Assembly: GCA_027422505.1 (NCBI GenBank)
Contig: JAPQWV010000498.1
Location: 124,001-188,000, forward strand
Direction of reading: 5' to 3'
Source: Craterostigma plantagineum
Lineage: Eukaryota > Streptophyta > Magnoliopsida > Lamiales > Linderniaceae
Length of the DNA stretch: 64,000 nucleotides
Part shown: positions 12,342 through 23,399 of the stretch, in pieces
Numbering within the stretch: position 1 is the first letter of the stretch
How the letters are laid out: every line of letters begins with the position of its first letter
The notes under the pieces: model-generated
What the model saw: the letters and a program-made list of their open reading frames with translations, nothing else
Told to the model about the DNA's origin: nothing
The model's database searches: none
Program-made: the position numbers and the translations under genes

Positions 12342-14038
12342 ATGGCTAGTGGGACTACGCGGAAGATATCAGCAGCATCTGCAAGAGCTCATACTCGAAA
12401 GTCGAACCCGAAAACTCCTTCAGCTATGCTCTCTTCAGGTCGGTTGTTGTAGTACAGTCTAATCGATTCGTGAGATTTCTGAGTTCTGATGATTTCGTGT
12501 AATAAGTTGAAGATGTGAATGTGAATCATAAGACCTTAACATAGACTGTCCGATAGATATCGGGCAATTTGGTTTTGGCTAATTATGACTGGTCTTTCTA
12601 GTCCAATTTCATCTGTGTTGTAACATGGCCGACGTGTTATAATTGCTGCAATGGATTCATCTCCATAGTATTTTGTGTGTGGGGGATTGAATTTTATTAC
12701 ATGGCGGACCTCTTCAGGGATGTTCAAGAAAATAGCGTTGATTGGCTTTGTGGGGCTTTTGGCTTGGGCTTATCAGGCGACAATGCCACCAACGCCGAAG
12801 CTCTGTGGATCCAAAGATGGTCCTCCCATTAACGCATCAAGAATACAGCTCAAGGATGGAAGACACTTAGCTTATCAAGAATATGGTGTCCCTAAACACA
12901 TTGCAAAGCACAAGATAGTGTTCGTCCACGGCTTCGATGGTTGCAGGCACGACGTTGCTGCTCTCACCGCCAACCTTTCGCACGTAAATGATGCTAGTGT
13001 TACCTTAACGTAGTAATCTTTGATGTCTCTGTTCCATTTCCCTTACTACCTTAAACTCGATCTCCAGGAACTGATCGAAGGAAAAGGAATCTACATCCTC
13101 TCGTTCGACAGGCCTGGTTATGGAGAGAGCGATCCTCACCCTTCTCGTACGGTTAGAAGCTTAGCCTACGATATCGAAGAACTCGCTGATAAGTTGGGCT
13201 TAGGCTCCAAATTTTACGTCGTTGGATTTTCCATGGGTGGACAAATCGTATGGACCTGCCTCAAGTATATCCCTCATAGGCACGTTCAGTGATTTATTTT
13301 GCAGCTACAAAAACTTGATCTTTCTCTTGTCCCTATTTAAGCATTAGCTTTTTGGTACTAAAATGAACAGACTCGCCGGAGCAGCACTACTGGCGCCGGT
13401 GGTGAACTTTTGGTGGGCCGGCGTGCCTTCGAACATGTCCAAGCAGGCTTATGATAAGCAGTTATTGCAAGACCAGTGGGCCCTTTGTATAGCTCACTAC
13501 CTGCCATGGCTCACTTACTGGTGGAATACGCAGAAGCTATTCCCTCCGTCGAGCGTCATCGCTCATAACCCGAAAATCTTTTCTCCCCGCGACAAAGATC
13601 TGCTGCCCAGGATTTTCTCCATCAGAAAAAACTTCCTAGTACTTTTGCATCCCTCTTGATTCGTTTGGACATAACCCCCTGTTTTGGGCTGTTGAGTTCT
13701 TCATCGAACGATGATTCGATTTTTAAGGTTCTGTTCGGTATTTCTAACAGGCAGTTCCAAGACAGCAAGGCGAGTTCGAGTCTATACACCGCGATGCAAA
13801 TATTGGATTTGGCAAATGGGAATTTGATCCGACGAATTTGGAGAATCCATTTTCCAGCGATGAGGGCTCGGTTCACTTATGGCAGGGAGACGAAGACGTA
13901 ATTGTCCCGGCGACGTTACAGCGTTGCATAGTCGATAAGCTGCCATGGATTCATTACCATGAATTGCCAGGCAATGGACATATGTTCCCTTACGACGATG
14001 GAATGGCTGATAAGATAATCCAAGAGCTCTTACCATGA
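12342..14038 (+). CDS. Membrane-anchored alpha/beta hydrolase
   Basis: Five coding exons, 12342-12438, 12718-12983, 13068-13279, 13371-13638 and 13751-14038, sum to 1131 nt (376 aa). A hydrophobic segment at residues 37-52 predicts an N-terminal membrane anchor, preceded by a basic cytosolic tail. The fold is shown by FVHGFDG (oxyanion region), the nucleophile elbow GFSMGG with Ser176, Asp330 in GDEDVIVP and His358 in GNGHMF, i.e. a complete Ser-Asp-His triad. The substrate is unknown; relatives are annotated only as hydrolase-fold proteins. Intron 3 appears to start with GC (ATAG|GCACGT) because this is the only junction that gives IPHRLAGAALL without breaking frame. Site II motifs lie upstream. 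Confidence 0.88.
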
Positions 14039-14761
14039 ATTTCTGCTAATGAAGTTAATAGCTCTGCAATTAAGCCTAAGCAGTGAACTAATTCGTTATG
14101 GTTGTTCGAATAAAATATCTCTGATTTTTTGTTTTGTGTTTTGTTAAATTTTTTTATTCGGTCCCCAGTTTCGATCGAGTCTTCCACATCTGCCGTTCAG
14201 ATTTTCTTTTTTGCTTTAATTATTATATTTTATACTACTACATCAGTTTTCGAAGCCCCATTGGTTGGCCTAGAAGCTCTCGAAGAAAATCAGACGAGAT
14301 TCTCTTCAAAATCAACACAAACCTCACGATATTACCAAAAGATCGTTTGGGAATTTAATGATGCTGCCTTCCTCTTTTTAATAAGTAAAATAAAATTGAA
14401 AATTAATAAAGGAAAAGAGACAAGTCCCCTCATCATGCAAGAAGTGGATATTAGTATATTACCCCAATTACGAACTAAGGCTAGAAATAGGAGACCACAC
14501 AACAACTAATAAGATACGTAACAGTCGTCTTTTACCATACAAAAAAGAAACATGCTTCTTTTACGTTGACGTGTGAACTGATATTCCCATTCGTTTTTCG
14601 TTCCGTTCTCTTTAATCTCCTACACACAAAAGAAAATTTAAGTGAACCTATGGTTTAAACCCAATCTTCCACTCCATATCTTCTAGACCCTAAAGAACAA
14701 CCATACAACACACACCTTTCTTCATCTTATTACAGAGCGAATCTCGATTCTCCCCAAAATC
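14039..14761. other. Hydrolase 3' flank and BIC promoter
   Basis: AT-rich sequence without a gene. A TGACGTGT element at 14567-14574, about 190 bp before the BIC start, is an ACGT-core site of the kind bound by bZIP factors such as HY5; light control is an inference from the family. The open stretch 14129-14509 shows no protein-family features. Confidence 0.4.
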
Positions 14762-15217
14762 ATGCTAAAAGGCAAGGAAATCGACGCCGCCCACGCGCCG
14801 TCCCAACAGCCAGCGGTTGCTGCTGAAGGAACTAGCGCCGAGCCGCCGCCGTCGTCTCCGAGATCCACGCACGGTGGCGATGGCGTAACACTACCGTGCC
14901 CACAAACCCGTGCCAAGAACGGAGAAAACGCCTGCAGCGACGGCGAATCCGCGGGTGCTAAAAAGAACGATCGAACTGAGGAGGAAGCAGAGAACGGAAG
15001 GGAGCGGCTGAAGAGGCACCGGGTCGAAGTAGCGGGTCGGGTTTGGATACCCGAAATGTGGGGCCAGGAAAATTTGCTCAAGGATTGGATAGATTGTTCT
15101 TCCTTCGACGCTTCGTTGGCAAACAGCAGCATAATGTCGGCTAAAGCTGCTTTGGTCCAAGAAGGACGAATAAGGACCTCCTCCTCGGCTAGCTTGAGAC
15201 AGCAAAATGGTTTTTAA
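14762..15217 (+). CDS. BIC-type inhibitor of cryptochromes
   Basis: An intronless ORF of 151 aa. Residues 80-117 carry the hallmark [19 protein letters not shown] followed by [19 protein letters not shown], which I recognise as the cryptochrome-interacting domain of BIC1/BIC2. These small nuclear proteins bind blue-light receptor cryptochromes and block their photo-dimerisation, giving negative feedback on light signalling. The first 75 residues are low-complexity and Pro/Ala/Ser-rich as usual. A conserved [13 protein letters not shown] segment follows the core, which fits BIC1 better than BIC2. The stop is followed by an (ATTA)n tract. Start codon is the only ATG upstream of the domain in frame. 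Confidence 0.88.
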   Translation: MLKGKEIDAAHAPSQQPAVAAEGTSAEPPPSSPRSTHGGDGVTLPCPQTRAKNGENACSDGESAGAKKNDRTEEEAENGRERLKRHRVEVAGRVWIPEMWGQENLLKDWIDCSSFDASLANSSIMSAKAALVQEGRIRTSSSASLRQQNGF

Positions 15218-15438
15218 TTAATTAATTAATTAATTATCTTCCTCAGTACGAACTTCGATGTAATTCCAGTTCTCTTTCGGATACCCAATAACCTGATGAG
15301 AGTTGTAGGGATTCATTTGATCTCTACTATTAAGCTGCTTGAATATATTGATTGATATGGTTTGATAAGGCCCATATGGAAAATATCAAGCCCAATGTAA
15401 GGCCTCGCTAACGGTCATAAGAAAGCCCAAGACAAAAA

Positions 15439-15622
15439 TGCATGCATGCACAGATACACAGCTAAACTAACATACATGTGTTGCACTTGGCAGTTTCTCT
15501 TCACTACATGCAATAATTTCGTTCAATACGTGGAAGCTCGAAACCGCACGCATCCACTGCGAAAAAACAGACTCATCTCAACACGTAAACGCCATGCAAG
15601 CACTCGAAAACCCCTATAAAAA
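15439..15622 (+). promoter_or_regulatory. Seed-type promoter of the 2S albumin gene
   Basis: RY motifs (CATGCA) occur as an overlapping ATGCATGCATGCA cluster at 15439-15450 and again at 15507-15512 and 15593-15598. An ACGTG core at 15529 and an ACACGT at 15581 resemble ABA-response elements. A perfect TATAAAAA lies at 15615-15622, about 90 bp before the ATG. RY plus ACGT plus TATA is the textbook layout for B3 (ABI3/FUS3/LEC2) and bZIP control of seed storage genes. Confidence 0.75.
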
Positions 15623-15703
15623 GGACCTCAAAGCACAGCTCCATTCCTCAACCCACACCCACCTTAATTCGAAGCATATCCTTCAAAAATCTCAGTTCAC
15701 AAA

Positions 15704-16222
15704 ATGGCCAAGACTAATAATCATCTCTTCCTCCTAGCTGCCCTCCTCGCGGTGGCGGCGGCGGCCCTGGCCTCCACCACCATAACCACCACAGTGATCA
15801 CCGCCGACGACGACCAGTCGTCCCAGTCCCACCGCCAGCAGCAGGGATGCCAGAGCCAGCTTCAGGGAAGGCAATTCCGCTCTTGCCAGAACTACTTCCG
15901 GCAAGGCCAAGGCCGCGGCGGCGGCGGCAGAAGCTCCGAGGAAGGCGATGAAGTGATCGCCATGGTCTCAGACGACGTCAACCCTGGGCAGCAAATGGAG
16001 CAGCAGTATTTGAGGGATTGCTGCGATAGGATTCGCCAGGTGAAGGAGCAGTGTCAGTGCGAGGCAATAAAGCAGGCGGCGAGGAGCGCTCAGCAGCAGC
16101 AGCCCGGCGGCGGCGGCTATCAGGGCCAGCAGATGCAGCAGATTTATCAGAAGGCGAGGTCTCTTCCTTCTCAGTGCAATCTTAGGGTCAGACAGTGTGA
16201 GATTAGGGCAATCTTCGTCTGA
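15704..16222 (+). CDS. 2S albumin seed storage protein precursor
   Basis: An intronless gene of 172 aa. Residues 1-23 form a hydrophobic signal peptide, followed by a propeptide rich in Thr/Asp. The eight-cysteine prolamin-superfamily skeleton is visible: a Cys in GCQSQ, one in RSCQNY, the CC pair in RDCCDRI, QCQC, one in SQCNL and one in RQCEI. Arg- and Gln-rich composition fits nitrogen storage in protein bodies. The product is normally cut into small and large disulfide-linked chains; the Gly/Ser/acid linker near residues 68-82 is the likely processed loop. Homologues in several oilseeds are food allergens. The promoter above supports seed expression. Confidence 0.95.
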   Translation: MAKTNNHLFLLAALLAVAAAALASTTITTTVITADDDQSSQSHRQQQGCQSQLQGRQFRSCQNYFRQGQGRGGGGRSSEEGDEVIAMVSDDVNPGQQMEQQYLRDCCDRIRQVKEQCQCEAIKQAARSAQQQQPGGGGYQGQQMQQIYQKARSLPSQCNLRVRQCEIRAIFV

Positions 16223-18005
16223 TGAGAACGAACGAAGGAGATCATCATCTTGTACTATAATGTGTTTTCTCGAATAATAAATTCCAGCATGTAATAAGAA
16301 TAATAAAAGGGGCTCCGTCGTCTCTGCTTCATGTGAGGTGAGACACGGCTGCTTTTTTGTAATAAAGATTATGTGCGCCTACTATAATACAGTGTGCAGC
16401 ATATGTACGTAGTATGAGATTAATAATAATTATCAAGCTAGGTATCTCAAATAATTAGCATTATTTGGCTTTCCATCAATCAACTTTCTAACAACGTCGT
16501 CAATTTAACCAGGAGAAAAAACGGGTGAGACATGATGTGTAATATGTTACACGAGTGTACTTTTGTTCTTGGTGCAAGAGGTCAAAATTTGAATATGGGA
16601 TGCTAACGAAAATATTATGTTTAGTTATAGATAAAAGACATCGTTGTAGTAACGTTGTTTTCGGTGTAGTAACTCATGAAGAGGAAGAGACGTTGCTATT
16701 AGAATCTATTGCTTTCACACTAATATGTATTTGACTGATTCTCTGAATTCATATAGTCAACTACGGCAGCTCGCAAAGAGCATCTAAACATTTATTGTAT
16801 GCTTCTCTAACAGAGGTTTAGATTTTTATTTCCCAACAACATATGTTCAAGAAATGTAAAACAACTATAAAATATATATTATCAATCGTAGATTTCCTTT
16901 CTTTTTTCTTCCTTTTTTAACTAAACATTTGACTAACGAGGAAACAGAGCCATAATTTAGAGGAACGTTCGATCCTAGAGACAAACAGTTAAGCACAAAA
17001 GAAATGTCCATCATTGATTTACTCAGTCCAATAATATCTGAAAACGAGAATATGATCGCTTGTGGACAGTTCGTAGTCTACTGCACAAGCAACGGATTTG
17101 ACTTTTAGGACAATAATTAATGTTTAAAAGTGGCATGTACTGTCAACCCGGTTGGCATCCTCTATTCCACTTTCTGTATTCCATTCCATATTCCAACGAA
17201 CGAAAATCGTTACACCTCCCCCGACAAGTGTTTAAACACATATAAACATCATTACACCTATGAATTTCATTACAACAAGTGTTTAAACAAAAAAAAAAAC
17301 CTCATTATTTCGTATTTTTTTAATATGGAGTAGAAAAAATCAGTATTAAATATTAAAATAGAAAAATACGTAATAATGAGGTTGTCTTTTATTTAAACAC
17401 TTGTTGTAATGAAATTCATAGGTGTAATGATATTTATGTGTGTTTTAACACTTGTCGGGGGAGGTGTAACGATTATCGTTCGTTGGAATACGGAGTGGAA
17501 TACATAAAGTGGAATAGAGGATCTCAGTCCCTATCAACCATGGACTTCACAAACCTCATTTTAGCTAATTCCTGGCTCTAAATATAGGTTTATTAATTGA
17601 TCAATTTTCTTTCAGCAAGAAACTCCAACTTTTCAATAGCTTTAATGAGTCAAATGATCGATGTAACCATTGAAGGAAATAGCAACTACACTTTACCCAG
17701 ATAACAATAACAGTTAAAGAGCTGACCATCCTTCAAATTTACAATCACAATCTCGAGATGAGTTATATTTACAAGGTCATATCATGTGATTCAAAAACAA
17801 AAACACACACATATATATATATTTATATATATATATTCACGCAACAAAACCAAAAAGGAAAAAGAAATAAAAATGAAAACCTGCAATATTGTCTCTCACA
17901 TGAATGACAGAAAAAGAGCCACCAAATCAAATTACCAACAACTCCAACCCACCAATCACGGGTCAACCCACTCCAAGAATGGGACCCACATGCTCGAAAG
18001 CATAC
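16223..18005. other. Intergenic region between convergent genes
   Basis: The 2S albumin 3' UTR with AATAATAAA signals occupies the first 100 bases. A fold-back element (17156-17523) is listed separately. An AT/TA microsatellite lies near 17812-17836. The right end is the 3' flank of the minus-strand gene ending at 18006. I see no gene. Confidence 0.5.
17156..17523. mobile_element. Fold-back MITE with about 157-bp inverted arms
   Basis: The left arm (about 17156-17312) and right arm (about 17367-17523) are near-perfect inverted copies: both contain ATCCTCTATTCCACTTT at the outer end, TATTCCAACGAACGA, ATCGTTACACCTCCCCCGAC and CACCTATGAATTTCATTACA. The spacer is about 55 bases of AT-rich DNA. 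This is a non-autonomous DNA element, and a transcript through it would form a long hairpin. Only a handful of differences separate the arms, so the insertion is fairly young. Confidence 0.85.
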
Positions 18006-18857
18006 CTAAGCTTCCTCGCCGGTCAACGACGAACAAGACCGCCTCCCCGAAGAAAACCGCTTCATCCCACCCAAACCGGGCGGTTCAGCCACACCTTCTC
18101 CGCCGCTCCTCGCACTCGTACTCCTCCGCCGTGGATCGAGCCTTTCCTCCGCCGCCGGCAAGGCCGCGGCCTCGGCTACTCTCTTGCTCCGCGACCGAGG
18201 AACCTTTTTTCCTCTGTGTCCCTTCTTAGATCGGAACATATTCAGAAACTTCGAACACAGCCCAGTTTTCCTCTCCTCGACCTTTTTCTGCTCTCCGCCG
18301 TCTCTCTTGACGGAATTCGACCTCCGTCGGCACCGTTTCGACCTGACCCGACCCATACAGGAAACCTTCGGCGAGCCCGGTTCAGCCAGCTGATGTACCG
18401 TCGACTTCGACTGCGAGCCGCGTTTGGGAAACAGCCTTACGCTGGCCGGTTTGCTGCACGTCCGCCGCTGGGAGTCGGCGAAGGCGGCCTTTTGTGTCTT
18501 GGGAAGGCCGATGATCGACGCTTTGGACTTCAAATTGACGGAGAAACGCTGGGAATTAGAATTTGAAGTCTGATTATTAGCGTGTGGGTTCGTCGACGGC
18601 GGCAGCCCACCTCTGGCCGAGTCTTTTCGCTCGTAGTATGCGTTTTGTTCGAACCATTCGCTCTCGGCGTCTTTTGACAGCTTGTAAGATTCCGGCGGCA
18701 CATCCATCGGCGCCTCGGCGGCGGCTATGCAGTTGACTGATACGGTTGATTTCTCCGGCGGGTCGACGCCGGCGAGGGTCGTTTCGCATGCGATTTTCCC
18801 GTCGCTGTCGCCCTTAACGCAGGCCGTGACTAGGGTTTCAAGATCCTCTTGCGGCAT
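18006..18857 (-). CDS. Unrecognised basic plant protein, 283 aa
   Basis: A single uninterrupted frame from ATG at 18857 to TAG at 18006, clearly GC-richer than the flanks and so likely coding. The middle has the block EPGSPKVSCMGRVRSKRCRR (acceptor-like surface of basic residues), followed by KTGLCSKFLNMFRSKKG and a C-terminal Arg/Lys/Ser-rich tail that could act as a nuclear localisation signal. The SPKVSCMGRVRSK block recurs in uncharacterised plant proteins (some labelled syringolide-induced), but I cannot name the function. There is no signal peptide or membrane segment. A GA microsatellite and TATATA stretch just upstream (18870-18925) mark its leader or promoter. Confidence 0.75.
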   Translation of the reverse strand: MPQEDLETLVTACVKGDSDGKIACETTLAGVDPPEKSTVSVNCIAAAEAPMDVPPESYKLSKDAESEWFEQNAYYERKDSARGGLPPSTNPHANNQTSNSNSQRFSVNLKSKASIIGLPKTQKAAFADSQRRTCSKPASVRLFPKRGSQSKSTVHQLAEPGSPKVSCMGRVRSKRCRRRSNSVKRDGGEQKKVEERKTGLCSKFLNMFRSKKGHRGKKVPRSRSKRVAEAAALPAAEERLDPRRRSTSARSGGEGVAEPPGLGGMKRFSSGRRSCSSLTGEEA

Positions 18858-19694
18858 CGGAAGGATTATATATATAATATATTGTATGTATATATGTGTG
18901 TGTCGAATTAGAGAGAGAGAGAGAGGGGGGGTTTGTGATGTTGGAATCGAAGAATGTGTTATAACAAGCGACGTAGTTGCTTCGAAGTATAATTAAATAA
19001 ATATCACGCAATAAAATAATAATATTATTTTGTTTCCTTCCATTTGTTGGGCTACGACCACTTTTTCTCGAGAGAGAGAAAATAAGGTTCATATTCTCAT
19101 GGCAAAAGACGATACGAAGTTCTAAAATGATGCGAGAAAAGTCATGGTTTGCTTTATTTATACATTTAAAATTTGGAATAGCTGATTCCTTGCTTTTATT
19201 GAATGGAATAAATAAGTGTTCTCAATCTAAGTATTCATTAATCTTGTCTTCTCTGGCTTGTGGAATTTCGTTACTAGATTCGGAGGGCTTTGAATCTGAT
19301 TCGTCGTACAAATGGCTCTTAGTACCTAATTATTATTATACAAACACTTCTTCACTTGTTAGTGGTTTTATTCTCGCCCGCGTAGGAAAACAAATGATAT
19401 GTGATGATTTGTTTTAATGATTATTTCCCATTGATCGATTTCAAATACCAATCTCTTTCGTCTCCCGTGACAAAGGTATTAACCTAATCTTTACCAAAAA
19501 GAAAATAAGAACCACTTTTACAATTTTAAAATCTTCAAGGAACCTTTTTCGAAAATAACAAGAGGGTTCGCTACAAATTGGGCTTTAGTTGGGCCTTTAT
19601 TAAGGACACTTTGGTCCGATACAAATACTGTGGAATTTAAGAAAGAAAAGCACGGGTTATTACAGTACTGATAATAATGTTGAAGCATCATCAG
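18858..19694. other. Intergenic region, promoter of the basic protein gene
   Basis: TATATATAATATA at 18867-18880 and a GA run at 18910-18927 precede the minus-strand gene. The remainder is AT-rich and ends in the 3' flank of the invertase gene. The longest plus-strand open stretch here (19127-19417) has no family resemblance. Confidence 0.4.
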
Positions 19695-22600
19695 TTAATT
19701 ATTCATCTGCAGAGGTTTCTTCATGCTCCACGCATTCAACCTCTCAATACTCACTTCCTCAGTGCCATTGTTGAATGCAAAGAGATGAGCTTCGTTGTAT
19801 ATCGCTAACGTAGGATAAACTCGAGATGAAATGCACGTCTTCCCTCTCGATGCAAAGCTCTCCACAACAGAGTTATCAATCTGCAAATCAACCAAATAAT
19901 TGCTCTCTCAAGTTATAGTTAATCACACTTACATTTTATTTCATATTATTACCAAACTCCTAAGTGAAAGCTTCTTGTCTGACAAATCTACATCCACAAA
20001 TCCTCCGAAAGATGGCCTGTATGCGTCTTTCCCATCCTTTATCATGGACTTTGGATTACTTAACGTTGACCTGCCAACGTATGTGATAAGAAAGGATTCT
20101 TTGTGTGCATATATATGTAACATACACATATATATAAGTTTATAAATATAGGTTAATGATATCAAACATATTATATAATAAAGTTTATACCTTGACGCCT
20201 CTGAACAAATTAGGACAATTAGGTGCTTAATATATGCTTTATCCTTATAAACCCTAAAGAACACAGGCGTGTATTCTTCGAGGTTTTTCGAAGCCAAAGT
20301 CATGAGCCCAAACGGGCCCAACCCGCCTTGAACTGTCGATCCCCTTTCGCCGCATAGTTTCTGGGCATCGAATCTGTCCCAACTTGGATCGAACTCTTCC
20401 GCGTTGTCCAAGCTTTTGAACGAAAACGTCACTTCAACATCAGCCTGCATTTGCCTTACTTTTAGTTAGCACGTAAGCATTGTGCAATTCGAATCCTTGA
20501 TATTGAAATAAATTATTAACCTGCGCAGCTGTGATCCCTTTGATTTCGATCTTCTCTCCCTTCTCAAGCGTATAGTTGCTCAGTTCGACTTTCCCCGTCC
20601 TAAGTTTCTCCACTTCTTCTATCGGCCATAGCAGCAGTTGCTTTCCATTAGGATCGAGCCTAATCGTTCGTGGGATAAGCTAAACACAGAAGTAGAATCA
20701 AAATCAAGATAACTAATATTCACACAATATAGCGAGCATGGCCATTATTATTACCTGAATACCAGACCAACCCTTCCTTACATCATCATCTGTAGTATCA
20801 GACTCATTAGCCCAACCCCACAAAACCCTACGATTCTTGCTGGGATCGAAGAAAGACTTCGAAGCATAAAAGTTTCCGTAATCATATCTCAGCCCATTCG
20901 AACCATCGATCATCCCTAAATCGGGGACGTACCTATCTTCTTCAGGCAGATACGTTCCAATGGTGTAATACTCAAACCTCGTCACGTCGAGGCTGACCTT
21001 GAACACGTGCCTAACGCTGGGACCCATCGCCGACGTGTCGAGCCCGGCGCCGCCGCTCAACGCCACCGGGAAAAAGTCGGGACACTCCCAGTTGCCCGTA
21101 CCGGCGACGGAGTGCAGAGGATGCTTCGCCTTAACCCAATGGACGAAATCCCTACTTCTGTAAAGGTAAGAAATTCCCCTGTTTTCCCTTCTGCTGCCTA
21201 TTGTGGTCCTCCACCGACCGTCGCGGCCGAGCCAGGCGGTTGTTGGGTCGCGGAAGGAGGTCTTGTTGATTGAAGGGTCGGCGACGATAATCGGGTTGTC
21301 GCCGGGTTTGACCCACTGGGTCAGGTACGGGTCGGAGAGATTCGCGGGCACGGCGTAGTTTTGGACTTGGGTTGTGTTTGGGTCGACGACGCCGGTGTAG
21401 AGTATGACGGGCCTGTTGCCGGCGGGGAGTATGGTGGCGGAGCCCGACCACGCGCCGTACCTGTCGAAGGGATCCGACGGGAGGATCGCCGACGGCAGGG
21501 CTTTCCAGTTGATCAGGTCTTCGGAGACTGAGTGCGCCCATTCGATTTTTCCCCAAACTGCGCCTTTTGGGTTGTATTGGTAGAAGAGATGGTAGATTCC
21601 TTTGTAGTACATGGGACCTGAAGTACACGCGCGCGCGGGCGCGTGGGGTTGGAGAAGTGGTACGGTAATGGGATCTAAAGAAATGGAATATTATTATATG
21701 TACTTTCTCTTCTCACCATTTGGATCTGATGACGTAGGTTGGTAGTATCATCCGCCCAATAAGAATAACATAAACACATGAAAGACATAGAAAGATATAT
21801 GTGAGGGATTCGTAATAATCAAAGCATTGATTCTTGAAAGAAGTAAATATAAATGTGGAAGAAGTTGGACTCATATTTCGGCTGTAATTTCCACTAGCTA
21901 AGCTTAGGCCGTTGAGTAAGTAAATGCATTAGGTATTATTAACGATATGTTGAATAAATCATACGCCTAACCCTACGACATGTTATATATATTCCGTCGC
22001 CTATGAGTGATGATGAATGAAGTGAACTCATAGACATATAACTTTTGCTAGTGATAGGATAGACATGGGTAATGGTCCGTTCCGGTCCGGTTCCGTACCG
22101 GTTCTACCGGTTCCGGACATAAAATACCGGTTCCGGTTCGAACCGGTATGGTACCGAACCGGTTCCGGTTCCGGTTTCGGGACTGATATCCCGGAACCAA
22201 TCCGGAACCGCTAGTGGATCCATTGGATCTTACCGGTTCCGAACCGGTTCCGTACCGGTTCACCCATTTTTTTTTTTTTTTTAAAACCATAAAATTGGAA
22301 AAAAAAAATCAAACGACATAAGAAAAAAAAATGAAAAAAAAAAAACAAAGATAAAATACAAAAAATAAAAGAAACACAAAATAATACTATTAAAATACTA
22401 CAATACATATTTTTTTTTTTTTATTTTTTTGTCTTACCGGATCTTACCGGATCTTAACGGATCCGGTGCCGGTTCCGGATTAAATATAGCCGTTACCGGA
22501 TTACCGGTTCCGGAACCGGAACCGGTACCGGTAACGGCCGGTTCTATTTTTCCAGAACCAATCCGGTAACGATAATTACCGGATTGGTTCCGGGTTTTAA

Positions 22601-23399
22601 CCGGTTGAACCGGTTCCGGTTAGGAACCGGAACCGGTAGCCGGTTCCGGGCCGAACCGGCCCGATAGCCATGTCTAATAGGATCATGACATGGTCAAATA
22701 AAGAGCCATATAAAATAGTCAAAATATCATCTTGCTCTAATAGATAACTTAACTTGGCAATAAATACGCATTGAAATATAGTTTTTCCTTCAAGTATCTC
22801 ATCTTATTTAATTTTATTAGGCTGCCCTTCATTTTATTCCTCTAACAAGACATGGACGGTGGTTTTAATGCAACAAAAAAAAGAAGGAAGAAATGAATTT
22901 AATATCAAAATTATGATAAAGAGAAAACGCTCGTATTTCAGTCGTCTACTATGTGCGTATACTAAGAAGATCACGTTATATATATGTCCCTGGCATGAAA
23001 TAGTCAACTATCTGATAACGCAGATCAAACATAACAATATTAATATATAACATTAGGGGGTTGAAGGAAAAGCTTAATAAACTGTGAAAACCATATTTCT
23101 ACGTTGCTCCAGATTCTTATGTTAAAGGAAAAGCTTAATAAATTAGCATTACACAGAATTGCCAAATATGTATGTGCATATCTTCATATCTTACCATTTA
23201 TCCAATTTTTAGGGGGTTGAAAATGATAGCCTGTCCTAGACACGTCTCTCACGTCGTCAGTTTCAGACACTGACTGAAGATGCATGTAGACTTGATGAGA
23301 AGCTTCGACGCCATTGTTGATTAACAGTGAGGAGATGCATAGCAATAAAACTAGCAAAGCCCTAATAATAATTATAGAACTCTTTTCTGCAAATTCCAT
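19695..23399 (-). CDS. Cell-wall (apoplastic) invertase, GH32
   Basis: Seven exons on the minus strand: 23399-23195, 21725-21717, 21617-20755, 20679-20521, 20444-20191, 20070-19953 and 19880-19695. Total is 1794 nt, 597 aa. Exon 2 is the 9-nt mini-exon that supplies the middle of NDPNG, flanked by CATCAG and GTGAGA, a hallmark of plant acid invertases. Catalytic residues are Asp69 (NDPNG nucleophile), Asp195 (FRDP) and Glu249 in WECPD; Pro251 rather than Val marks the cell-wall class. A signal anchor at residues 9-27 fits secretion. The enzyme splits sucrose into glucose and fructose in the apoplast. Asp282 in SLDVTR is present, a position linked to sucrose use, which argues against a fructan exohydrolase though Arg285 replaces the usual Lys. 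An in-frame ATG at 23417 is an alternative start. Intron 1 holds a transposon. Confidence 0.93.
22061..22675. mobile_element. Non-autonomous hAT-like element in invertase intron 1
   Basis: The ends AGACATGGGTAATGG and, in reverse, AGACATGGCTATCGG form short terminal inverted repeats. They are flanked by GATAGGAT (22053-22060) and AATAGGAT (22676-22683), an 8-bp target duplication with one mismatch, as made by hAT transposases. Both subterminal regions consist of many direct and inverted copies of CCGGTTCC/GGAACCGG-type motifs; the centre (about 22267-22430) is A/T homopolymer. Total length 615 bp. The subterminal motif arrays probably act as transposase binding sites. No coding capacity. Confidence 0.82.

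Noticed and set aside
14129..14509. 126-codon plus-strand frame after the hydrolase
   Set aside because: Low-complexity translation from AT-rich 3' flank, no family signature and no splice context.
17786..18566. Two long plus-strand frames rich in Pro/Arg/Ser
   Set aside because: They overlap the minus-strand 283-aa gene and are GC-driven antisense shadows.
19127..19417. 96-codon plus-strand frame
   Set aside because: Composition matches surrounding non-coding DNA; no conserved motif seen.
21007..21628. Overlapping frames in the invertase exon 3
   Set aside because: Both are out-of-frame readings of the GH32 catalytic domain exon.
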